Below, one piece after another: positions 1 to 5,734 of a stretch of DNA of 5,993 nt. The notes under the pieces were generated by a model that saw only the letters and a list, made by a program, of their open reading frames with translations, was not told the origin of the DNA and did not search any database. The stretch comes from Calditrichota bacterium (lineage in GTDB: Bacteria > Zhuqueibacterota > Zhuqueibacteria > Oleimicrobiales > Geothermoviventaceae), in contig JAADFT010000147.1 in NCBI GenBank assembly GCA_013152765.1, positions 1-5,993 on the forward strand, in the 5' to 3' direction. A program made the translations under genes and the position numbers. Each line of letters begins with the position of its first letter. Position 1 is the stretch's first letter.

Positions 1-938
1 ACATCTGGCTCAACGAGGGTTTCGCCACCTACTGCGAGGCCCTGTTTGAGGAGCACGCCTTCGGCCGCGAGTCGATGCAGATGCTCCTGGATCGCTACGC
101 CAGCGACTACTTTGCGGCGGTCGGTCGGAGAGGCTTCTTCCCCATTCATGCCCCCAGGTACATGTGGGGGCCAACAGTGTACTACAAGGGGGCCTGGGTT
201 CTCCACATGCTTCGCTTTGTCGTTGGCGACAGTGTCTTCTGGCGCAGCCTGCGCACGTACCGCCAGCGTTACGCGTTCGGCAACGCCAGCATTCGCGACT
301 TTGAGGCGGTGGTAGAAGAGCAGTACAGGGGTGACCTCCGGTGGTTTTTCGACGAGTGGCTTTACATGCCCGGCCATCCGGTGCTCGGACTGGATTGGCA
401 CGAAAGTCAGCCCGGCATCGTGGACCTGACCATTCGGCAGGAACAAACGGTGGCCCCCCTGTTTAAGATGCCCCTCGAGGTCGGCCTGAGCGGGGAAAAC
501 GGCGAGACGCGTCTTGACACCGTGTGGATCCAGGCTCGAACCGACACGTTTCGGCTGCGAACGGGGCTCGGTCGGATTCAGCGTGTCGTTCTGGATCCAA
601 ACGGGTGGTTACTCAAAGAGCTTCGCTTTGCGCGTTCGTTCAGAGCCAGGAATTTTGCGCTTGCGCCCCCTTACCCGAACCCGGCACGTGATGCCGTGCA
701 CCTCGCTTTCTGGCTCGGCAAATCTCCCCCTGGGCACGTGCGGCTGCGGGTCGTCGACATCCGGGGGCGCACCGTGAAGATCCTGCTGGACAAACCCTAC
801 TACGGTCCGGGCGCAACACTCACCTGGCACGCCGAGAACACACGCGGCAAGAGGGTCGCGCCCGGAGTGTATTTTGCCGTCCTGGAGTGCGGCGAGCGCC
901 GCGCTGTCCAGAAGTTCACGCTGCTGCCCACCCGGTAA
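1..938 (+). CDS. M1 family zinc aminopeptidase, C-terminal part, with FlgD-like/T9SS-type sorting domain (5' truncated)
   Basis: This is the 3' portion (311 residues, frame beginning at base 3) of a secreted metallopeptidase that should remove N-terminal residues from peptides. The first visible residues, IWLNEGFATY, are the M1 hallmark that follows HExxH; the Glu at 15-17 is the expected third zinc ligand, while HExxH itself lies before the window. VYYKGA with Tyr at 180-182 matches the conserved M1 active-site tyrosine segment (YxKG). FFDEWLYMPGHPVL (about 345-385) is the usual end of the M1 helical region. A beta-rich stretch follows, then from about 665 a module with PYPNPARD, VVDIRGRTV and GVYFAVL and a final KFTLL. 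That pattern is typical of FlgD-Ig or type IX secretion C-terminal domains, so the enzyme is probably exported or surface-attached. The gene ends with TAA at 936-938. The family call is firm; the secretion route is inferred. Confidence 0.93.
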   Translation, partial: IWLNEGFATYCEALFEEHAFGRESMQMLLDRYASDYFAAVGRRGFFPIHAPRYMWGPTVYYKGAWVLHMLRFVVGDSVFWRSLRTYRQRYAFGNASIRDFEAVVEEQYRGDLRWFFDEWLYMPGHPVLGLDWHESQPGIVDLTIRQEQTVAPLFKMPLEVGLSGENGETRLDTVWIQARTDTFRLRTGLGRIQRVVLDPNGWLLKELRFARSFRARNFALAPPYPNPARDAVHLAFWLGKSPPGHVRLRVVDIRGRTVKILLDKPYYGPGATLTWHAENTRGKRVAPGVYFAVLECGERRAVQKFTLLPTR

Positions 939-957
939 CCCGCGCGGAAGACAAGCC

Positions 958-975
958 GCTCGTGCAGAGACGAGC
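958..975 (+). terminator. Possible weak hairpin after the peptidase gene
   Basis: GCTCGT (958-963) and ACGAGC (970-975) form a 6-bp stem with a 6-nt loop, 20 bases after the peptidase stop codon. There is no run of T after it, so a classical intrinsic terminator is not supported. It may only mark or protect the transcript end, or be chance. Confidence 0.22.
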
Positions 976-1054
976 AAGCTCGCCGGAACACCAGATGGCT
1001 CGATCCAAAGGTCAGACCACAGCGACGGAAGCAGCGTGATTGAACCTGCGGATG

Positions 1055-1106
1055 TTAAGCCGCCGCGCCGTTAAGCCGAGCGCAAGCGAAGCCAGTGATC
1101 GGCTTA
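1055..1106. repeat. TTAAGCCG direct/inverted repeat cluster between convergent genes, possible bidirectional stem-loop
   Basis: TTAAGCCG occurs at 1055-1062 and again at 1071-1078. The second copy extended by one base, TAAGCCGA (1072-1079), is perfectly complementary to TCGGCTTA (1099-1106), giving an 8-bp stem with a 19-nt loop. It sits just past the stop codon of the minus-strand GxGYxYP gene (1112-1114) and about 130 bp past the plus-strand peptidase stop. The position suits a transcript-end structure for converging genes, but neither strand has a strong T-tract after the stem. Confidence 0.35.
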
Positions 1107-1111
1107 GCTAC

Positions 1112-2764
1112 CTACTTCAGCCCCATCTCGTCCAAACGTCGCACCTGGAACGTTGGCTCTGTGCCAGCCATCCGCAAGAAAACATCCAGTGGCACAACTT
1201 CGAATTCGGGACCGAGCTCGTCCAGAATGCCCTTCACGCGTTTGATGTCGCTGCTTTCGCGCACGTGCATCAGGAGGAAGTAGGGCCGTTTCGGATTCAT
1301 TCGGGCGAGCTCCCGCAAGTCGTTCACCGCCTCTTCAGCCGGGCGGTCGGGCGACAGGTAGTAGCTGTACGAAATGAACGGCCTGCCGTTTCGCACGTCG
1401 TAGGTGTTCGCCGGTCCGTAACCGTTCACGAAACCGATGGCGCCGGGCATTTCGCGGTAGTAGACGTCGAGCACGCGCTTGGGCAAATCGATGTTGCCGT
1501 AGTAGCGGTTGCCCTCCGAGTAGTCCATCGTTTCGAACACGCGCAGGTCGAGCGCCTTCATCAGGTCCCACGCTTCGCGCACCAAACCAGGAAGCAGATC
1601 CGGCGGAACCGCTTTGGGGTAGAGGTAACCGGGCCCCGAAAGCGCCCCGATGAAGTAGTCGTTGGGTGTGGCCATGTCGTAGAAATACTGCAACATGCCG
1701 GGCGCCAGCCAGATCCAGTTCATCGTCACTTCCCAGGCGTAGGGAATCTCGCCGCGGCCCGGCTTGAGCCAGGCGCCGATGCCGAGCCCGTCGGACTGGA
1801 TGCAGGCGATGTACACCTTTTTCTTCGGCACGATTTTCTGGTGAGGCTTCACACGGTGATTGTTGCGGAACCGGTGCCCAGGCGTCGTCGGGATGTGATG
1901 GCTGAAGCTCATGTTCGGCAGGGTGTTCAGCCCTTCCATCCGAAAACCGTGGCGCGAGAGCAGGGTGATGTGTTCGTCCTCGGTGTCCTTGACGTACGAA
2001 TGCCAGCCCATCACGAGGGTCATGGGGTTCATCTGGCTCAGCAAGCTGTCGGCAAAGCGGTACTCGAGGCTGTCGTGCGGATCCGCGGACAAATCGGTGA
2101 AGAAAACGCGTTTCATGATGCCAAAATCGGCGATTCCAGGCTGCATCTTGTTGCCACCAACGCCGCCGAGCCACACGATGAGATCCTTGTTGGTCCGATC
2201 CCAGAACCTGGCGTAGGCCCAGTGGTAAATGGCGTAATCGCTCTTCCCTTCAAACCGACCGCGGTAGTCGTCGATTTTCTTCAGCCCGAACTTTTCCACC
2301 AGCGGCACCAGATCTTCGGTCACCACAACGGCATCTTCGAGGCCTGCAGCGGTGAAAGCGACGATCAGAGAAGTACGCACGTTCTTGTCCCAAACGATGT
2401 ACCCCTTGGCAAATCGGTGCAGCTTCTGCAGAGCTTCTTCGGGCGTTTTGAGCTCTTCGAACCGGATGTGGCGCGTGTCGCGGTAGTAAGTCATCACAGC
2501 TTCGGTGAATGTGTAGGGCCAGTCCGGCGGGTACACAAAGTAGAGCCGCGCCGTGTCGCGGTTGGCCAGCCCCTGAAGACTGATCAGCAGGGCATTTGTG
2601 GGCAGGTCGCCGCTGATTTCCCAGTTGTCCGCGAGGTGCATCAGGTAAGCGTGTTTCGGTACGTGGTACGTAAGGCGAGGCCAGGCAACCACCTGACCAG
2701 CGAGAAGGGTAAAGCCCACAAGCACGGCAGCAAAAGCGAGTTTTGTCGACTTGATTGTGTTCAT
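1112..2764 (-). CDS. GxGYxYP family protein, putative secreted glycoside hydrolase
   Basis: This 550-residue protein starts with a Sec signal peptide: Lys near the N-terminus, a hydrophobic stretch at about 9-25, and likely cleavage after VVA before WPRL. It carries the family-defining motif GPGYLYP at residues 377-383 (bases 1636-1616). The N-terminal part (about 30-250) has the LQGLANRD segment, GYIVWD and DYRGRF expected of the N-terminal GxGYxYP domain. The C-terminal part (about 260-500) has VMGWHSY, the SDG segment at 324-326, and WIWLAPGMLQYFYDMATPNDYF leading into the motif. The family is annotated as putative glycoside hydrolase, but I know of no firmly established substrate or catalytic residues, so the enzymatic role is only a family label. 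As I recall, many relatives have SDGDN where this protein has SDGLG; treat that difference as tentative. ATG at 2764 is chosen because of the signal peptide and GAGGAG at 2776-2771, six bases upstream. It lies 54 bp downstream of the lipoprotein gene and is probably co-transcribed with it. Confidence 0.9.
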   Translation of the reverse strand: MNTIKSTKLAFAAVLVGFTLLAGQVVAWPRLTYHVPKHAYLMHLADNWEISGDLPTNALLISLQGLANRDTARLYFVYPPDWPYTFTEAVMTYYRDTRHIRFEELKTPEEALQKLHRFAKGYIVWDKNVRTSLIVAFTAAGLEDAVVVTEDLVPLVEKFGLKKIDDYRGRFEGKSDYAIYHWAYARFWDRTNKDLIVWLGGVGGNKMQPGIADFGIMKRVFFTDLSADPHDSLEYRFADSLLSQMNPMTLVMGWHSYVKDTEDEHITLLSRHGFRMEGLNTLPNMSFSHHIPTTPGHRFRNNHRVKPHQKIVPKKKVYIACIQSDGLGIGAWLKPGRGEIPYAWEVTMNWIWLAPGMLQYFYDMATPNDYFIGALSGPGYLYPKAVPPDLLPGLVREAWDLMKALDLRVFETMDYSEGNRYYGNIDLPKRVLDVYYREMPGAIGFVNGYGPANTYDVRNGRPFISYSYYLSPDRPAEEAVNDLRELARMNPKRPYFLLMHVRESSDIKRVKGILDELGPEFEVVPLDVFLRMAGTEPTFQVRRLDEMGLK

Positions 2765-2818
2765 GGCAATCTCCTCGAAACGTGGTTTCAGTTCAGGGAC
2801 GCAAAGCGCACGAACCTG

Positions 2819-3352
2819 CTACTTGCGCACGTAGACGAACGTGAACTTGTTCGGCCGTGTGGAGCGCTCCTCCGTGACCGTGAGGGTCTTGCCATTTTCC
2901 GAAACCTGGTACGTTTTTCGAACCTGCAGCACGATTTCTCCCTGTGATGTCTGCAACGGGTAAGTCTCCACCGTCTGGAGGGATCTCGACGGTTTGAGCC
3001 AGGTAGCCACGATTTTGTCAACGGTTCCGGGCTTCACCCACACGCCGAGATGCGGCGTTTCCGGCCACTTTGGCGCCGGGAGTTCGACTTTCGACGTGTC
3101 GCCGCCGACCGTGAATGTCAGGGTCCGTTCCTGGGAATACCGACTCGCCGACCAGCGTTTGTGTAGAGTGAGTTTCTGGCCGTCTCGTTCGATTTTCAAC
3201 ACAATCTTCCGCCAGGGGTCGGTGTCGGAGCTTTTGGTCCTGTCCAGCTGCCAGGTGCCGGTGAGGTCCCTGTGGCGGGCACACCCACCCGACAAAATCA
3301 ACACCCCGGAAAGCAAGACGGCCACACCGAGTTGCTTACCCAAGTGTCTCAT
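2819..3352 (-). CDS. Small lipocalin-like lipoprotein, hypothetical
   Basis: This is a 177-residue protein of unknown exact role. Its N-terminus is a lipoprotein signal peptide: MRHLGK, a hydrophobic run, then LILSGGC with the lipid-modified Cys at residue 24. The lipobox is slightly atypical, with Ser at position -3. The mature part opens with LTGTWQLDRTKS (about 30-41), the GTWxLDxxKS pattern common in lipocalin-like proteins. It continues as alternating beta-strand segments (KIVLKIERDGQKLTLHK, ERTLTFTVGG, TVDKIVATWLK, EIVLQVRKTYQVS, KTLTVTEERS), ending in a final strand with FTFVYVRK. A small beta-barrel anchored to a membrane and facing the periplasm is likely. The start is supported by GGGAGG at 3363-3358, five bases before ATG. 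It is the first gene of a two-gene unit with the GxGYxYP protein, so it may bind or present the same ligand; that is inference only. Confidence 0.8.
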   Translation of the reverse strand: MRHLGKQLGVAVLLSGVLILSGGCARHRDLTGTWQLDRTKSSDTDPWRKIVLKIERDGQKLTLHKRWSASRYSQERTLTFTVGGDTSKVELPAPKWPETPHLGVWVKPGTVDKIVATWLKPSRSLQTVETYPLQTSQGEIVLQVRKTYQVSENGKTLTVTEERSTRPNKFTFVYVRK

Positions 3353-3547
3353 TGTGTCCTCCCTGATTTGGCGGTTGCGTGGTACACGGTTGGAACAACA
3401 CCTGTTTCGAATCTAAGAACGCCCAGATTTCCGCCGACGCGGGTAGCCCCTCTTTCGCTCGCCTTGACCGGCGAATCAAGTCCGAGCAGAACAGCCGAAG
3501 AGCAGAGGCGAGGTCGCCCCTCACAGTTGAACCGAGCTTGCGAGGCG

Positions 3548-3576
3548 ATTCTACCAAGTTCGTAAGAGAATTGCAA
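3548..3576 (-). promoter_or_regulatory. Candidate sigma70-type promoter for the lipoprotein/GxGYxYP unit
   Basis: Reading the minus strand, TTGCAA (3576-3571) is a good -35 and TAGAAT (3553-3548) a good -10, separated by exactly 17 bases. Transcription would begin near 3541, giving a leader of about 190 nt before the ATG at 3352. The match is to the general sigma70 consensus. If the host is a Bacteroidota member with a different primary sigma preference, the match carries less weight. Confidence 0.5.
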
Positions 3577-3600
3577 GCGGATTCGGAACAATTTTGTAAA
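3571..3600 (+). promoter_or_regulatory. Weak candidate plus-strand promoter sharing the same palindromic -35
   Basis: TTGCAA (3571-3576) is its own reverse complement, so it can also serve as a -35 on the plus strand. TGTAAA (3595-3600) lies 18 bases downstream as a poor -10. If real, it would drive the efflux adaptor gene with a leader of about 370 nt. No better promoter was seen closer to 3976. Confidence 0.22.
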
Positions 3601-3961
3601 TTTCTGTCGCGTGGGTCCTCACTTTCTAAGCACGGAATCCCCCTTTGTGTGCTCGGGCACAGGCCAACAGGGCAGGCTCACCCGTAACTCGAAACTCCAG
3701 AGCCAGGCCTGTCCGCCCGCTGCCGGAGCGAATTGGCGACGTAGCGGGAACACGTCAAGCTGAGAGTCCGAACTGATTTCCGCGCGCGTAGAACAGCGGA
3801 ATCCGCACGCAAGTTTGCCACGCAACAGGTGTAGAAACAAGTTGCGGCAGGTAATTCCGGGCCTGTTTTCGCCGCAAACGCCTTACGCGGCCGGATTGAG
3901 TTTCTGAAGAGCAGCACTCTCGACCGTTTTTTTTCACCGGGTTTTTCAAATACAGAAGCAC

Positions 3962-3966
3962 AGGAG
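3962..3966 (+). promoter_or_regulatory. Ribosome binding site fixing a GTG start
   Basis: AGGAG lies nine bases before GTG at 3976. No in-frame ATG or GTG lies between this site and 3976, and the GTG start gives a complete lipoprotein signal peptide. This supports the non-ATG start of the adaptor gene. Confidence 0.75.
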
Positions 3967-3975
3967 ATCCATTCC

Positions 3976-5385
3976 GTGCAGACTGCCAGATCATTTCGAA
4001 AGCTCGCCCACGCGCTGAGTCTGACGGTGCTTGGTGCCGCACTTGTTGTTGCTGGCTGTTCGAAGAGCGACAGCCCGGTCAAAACAAGGCGTCCCGGCGG
4101 CATGCCAGGCCGCGGTTTCGCCGACCAGTCGGCCGCCATCCCGGTCGAAATTGCCATCGTTAAACGCGACACCATTTCGAATTACCTTCTGGCCAACACA
4201 ACGCTGGAGCCAGAACGCAGCGTGGACGTGGTGGCCAAGGTGTCGGGCGTGGTCGTCGAACTGCGGGCTGAAGAAGGGGACGCCGTGAAGGCCGGTCAGC
4301 TCCTCGCCAGGCTCGACGACTCCGAGCTCGCCGTGAACGTGAAACAGGCCAAAGCCCGCCTGGATAATGCCAAGACCGCCTTCGAGCGCGCCAAAGAGAT
4401 GTTTCAGAAGAATCTCACGAGCCGCGAAGCTTACGAACAGGCCAAGCTGGAGCTGGAGACCGCGCAGGCTCAGTACGAGTCGGCTCAGTTGCAGTGGCAG
4501 TACTCTCGCATCCGCGCTCCGATTGACGGCGTCGTGACCGCTCGAAACATCGACCTCGGCGACATGGTGAACATGAACACCGTGGTGTTCTCCCTGGCCG
4601 ATTTCAACCCACTTCTGGCAAAAGTTCACGTGCCGGAGAAAGACATCGCTCAGGTTCACGTCGGGCAGCCGGCCAAAATCACGGTGGAATCAGCGCCCGG
4701 ACGCACATTCGTCGGCAGGGTTCAGATGATCAGCCCGGTTGTGGATCCAACGACCGGCACCGTGAAAGTGACCATCGAAATCCGCAAACGGGAAGGTATT
4801 CTCAGACCAGGGATGTTCGCGTCGGTGTACCTGGTCACCGAAACACACCCCAACGCTCTGGTCATCCCCAAGAAAGCACTGGTCCTGGAGAGCGAACGCG
4901 ACATGGTGTTCGCCTTCAAGAATGGTCGCGCGCACGAGGTGCCGTTGAAACTTGGCTTTTCCGACGCCCAGAACGTGGAGGTTCTGGCTGGCCTCGCCGA
5001 AGGCGACACAGTGATCACGGTTGGACAAGAGGGTTTGCGCGAAGGCACCCCAGTGCGGGTTGCCCAGACAGCGCCGATCGCTGGCACCGAAGCCGCGGCC
5101 AGGCCAGAGAGTTTGAGAACCAGTCTCCGCACTCCGCAGCGGCCTGAAGTCGCGGAAGGAGCAGGTTTTGGCGCGGGGCAGCGGCGGCAGATCACCCCCG
5201 AGCTCCTGAAACGGATGGAGGAGCGCCTTCTCGCGGTGCCGGAAATCCGCAAGGCATACGAGAAGAAAATGAAAGATCCCGAGTTCGCTAACGACCTCGA
5301 GGCGCGAGCCCGCTTTCTGAGAAAACAGGCACGTGCGTACTGGATGAAGAAACGTTCTGCCGGGCCCGGCAGACCCGGCTTCTGA
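3976..5385 (+). CDS. RND efflux pump periplasmic adaptor (membrane fusion protein), lipoprotein, with C-terminal extension
   Basis: This 469-residue protein bridges an inner-membrane RND permease to an outer-membrane channel. It begins MQTARSFRK, then a hydrophobic stretch and the lipobox VAGC with Cys28 as the acylation site, so it is anchored to a membrane from the periplasmic side. The order of parts is classical: lipoyl half-motif at about 84-115 (VVAKVSGVVVELRAEEGDAVKAGQLLARLDD), alpha-helical coiled-coil hairpin at about 116-172, second lipoyl half at about 175-209 (SRIRAPIDGVVTARNIDLGD), beta-barrel at about 212-290 including PVVDPTTGTVKV and RPGMFASV, and membrane-proximal domain at about 291-363. 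Unusually, a Pro/Ala/Arg linker (about 364-403) and a charged, probably helical tail (about 405-460) follow, making the protein longer than typical adaptors of roughly 350-400 residues. The permease gene is next on the same strand after a long gap. Substrate cannot be told from sequence; drugs, metals or lipids are all possible. Confidence 0.93.
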   Translation: MQTARSFRKLAHALSLTVLGAALVVAGCSKSDSPVKTRRPGGMPGRGFADQSAAIPVEIAIVKRDTISNYLLANTTLEPERSVDVVAKVSGVVVELRAEEGDAVKAGQLLARLDDSELAVNVKQAKARLDNAKTAFERAKEMFQKNLTSREAYEQAKLELETAQAQYESAQLQWQYSRIRAPIDGVVTARNIDLGDMVNMNTVVFSLADFNPLLAKVHVPEKDIAQVHVGQPAKITVESAPGRTFVGRVQMISPVVDPTTGTVKVTIEIRKREGILRPGMFASVYLVTETHPNALVIPKKALVLESERDMVFAFKNGRAHEVPLKLGFSDAQNVEVLAGLAEGDTVITVGQEGLREGTPVRVAQTAPIAGTEAAARPESLRTSLRTPQRPEVAEGAGFGAGQRRQITPELLKRMEERLLAVPEIRKAYEKKMKDPEFANDLEARARFLRKQARAYWMKKRSAGPGRPGF

Positions 5386-5407
5386 GCCAAACATGCACTG
5401 TCGCCGG

Positions 5408-5445
5408 CTGTTACGCGAGTAGTTCTGTTACGCCAAAATGTAGTT
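5408..5445 (+). repeat. Imperfect tandem repeat downstream of adaptor gene
   Basis: Two adjacent units, 5408-5424 and 5425-5445, each begin with CTGTTACGC and each end with GTAGTT. The second unit carries four extra bases in its middle. It lies 22 bases after the adaptor stop codon. It could be a protein-binding site or a remnant of a small duplication. Confidence 0.45.
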
Positions 5446-5509
5446 GATTTTTCACGAACTCAATCCGCTTGTTCAGGCTGAGAGGCTGCTTGATTTTTGC
5501 GTGAAGTGA

Positions 5510-5535
5510 GCCTGCTTCAGCAGGCAGATTTTCTT
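5510..5535 (+). terminator. Candidate intrinsic terminator or attenuator between adaptor and permease
   Basis: GCCTGC (5510-5515) and GCAGGC (5520-5525) form a perfect GC-rich 6-bp stem with loop TTCA, followed by AGATTTTCTT, a T-rich tail. It is about 125 bases after the adaptor stop and 200 bases before the permease start. An upstream CAGGCT (5474-5479) can pair with AGCCTG (5509-5514), which would block the stem, so an attenuation switch is conceivable. The T run is interrupted, so efficiency is uncertain. It could also be one unit of a dispersed palindromic repeat. Confidence 0.45.
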
Positions 5536-5541
5536 GCTAGT

Positions 5542-5560
5542 CCGGGGATTTGATCCCCGG
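5542..5560. repeat. Strong hairpin palindrome
   Basis: CCGGGGAT (5542-5549) and ATCCCCGG (5553-5560) are perfectly complementary around a 3-nt TTG centre. An alternative outer register pairs GTCCG at 5540-5544 with CGGAC at 5562-5566. No T-tract follows on the plus strand, so it is not an obvious terminator. It is one of three closely spaced stem-loops in this gap. Confidence 0.6.
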
Positions 5561-5583
5561 GCGGACACGCCTTGCGTCAGTTT

Positions 5584-5667
5584 TGGCTTCGTCTCCCGAA
5601 TCTAACGTAGTAGACGTAGGCTAGCCCCTGTCGCTGAGGGGCCCGAGTTCGCGTTCCACCGAAGCCA
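5584..5667 (+). other. Possible structured RNA segment upstream of the permease gene
   Basis: TGGCTTCG (5584-5591) is perfectly complementary to CGAAGCCA (5660-5667), and this 8-bp helix encloses a second hairpin, GCCCCT (5624-5629) with AGGGGC (5637-5642). A nested closed stem just upstream of a gene suits a structured leader or small RNA. I recognise no known riboswitch class in it. Chance pairing cannot be excluded without an energy calculation and comparison with related genomes. Confidence 0.3.
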
Positions 5668-5717
5668 GGCAGGCGCCGCATCTCATCCAAGAAGTTCTGC
5701 AGTAGACGTAGCTCAAG

Positions 5718-5730
5718 AACTGGACCAGTT
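5718..5730. promoter_or_regulatory. Palindrome immediately before the permease start codon
   Basis: AACTGG-A-CCAGTT is a perfect 13-base inverted repeat ending four bases before ATG at 5735, in the place where a Shine-Dalgarno sequence would be expected. No clear GGAGG-like site is present. It could be an operator or a small translation-limiting stem, or chance. Confidence 0.3.
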
Positions 5731-5734
5731 GTTT

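Larger units (their letters stand above)
3353..3975. other. 623-bp intergenic region between divergent genes
   Basis: No reading frame here looks coding: the available ORFs are about 70-100 codons, mutually overlapping, have no ribosome site I could recognise, and resemble no family I know. Contents seen are the minus-strand promoter at 3548-3576, an ACAGGCC/GGCCTGT inverted repeat (3659-3665 with 3706-3712), a TTCCGC/GCGGAA pair (3778-3783 with 3796-3801), and a run of eight T (3927-3934) shortly before the adaptor gene. The length leaves room for regulator sites or a small RNA for the efflux genes, but nothing specific was recognised. Confidence 0.6.
5386..5734. other. 349-bp hairpin-rich spacer inside the efflux locus
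   Basis: No credible coding frame was seen in this stretch. It holds a tandem repeat, a TTCACG/CGTGAA pair (5451-5456 with 5500-5505), the terminator-like stem, the CCGGGGAT palindrome, the nested TGGCTTCG helix, an 11-base direct repeat AGTAGACGTAG (5609-5619 and 5701-5711), and a small palindrome next to the permease start. No convincing promoter with both -35 and -10 was found. Confidence 0.6.

Noticed and set aside
609..977. A 122-codon minus-strand frame over the peptidase C-terminus.
   Set aside because: It is antisense to the sorting domain, with no ribosome site or domain seen.
1040..2947. A 635-codon open frame on the plus strand, longer than the GxGYxYP gene it overlaps.
   Set aside because: Its codons lie exactly opposite those of the two minus-strand genes, so it stays open simply because those GC-rich genes avoid TTA, CTA and TCA codons. 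The product is His/Val/Arg-rich with no recognisable domain, whereas the minus strand has signal peptides, ribosome sites and a clear family match.
3379..3687. A 102-codon plus-strand frame in the divergent intergenic region.
   Set aside because: It has no recognisable domain or hydrophobic segment, overlaps competing frames on both strands, and crosses the best promoter candidate.
3895..3934. Possible intrinsic terminator ending in T8 just before the adaptor gene.
   Set aside because: The pairing upstream of the T run is only GAGT/ACTC plus CGG/CCG with an internal loop, too weak to call a terminator.
3678..4175. A 165-codon minus-strand frame overlapping the start of the adaptor gene.
   Set aside because: It is antisense to the well-supported lipoprotein signal and linker of the adaptor, and its protein shows no family signature.
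4690..5394. Two long overlapping minus-strand frames (about 220-235 codons) opposite the adaptor gene.
   Set aside because: They are shadows of the coding plus strand; the plus frame has full adaptor domain order.
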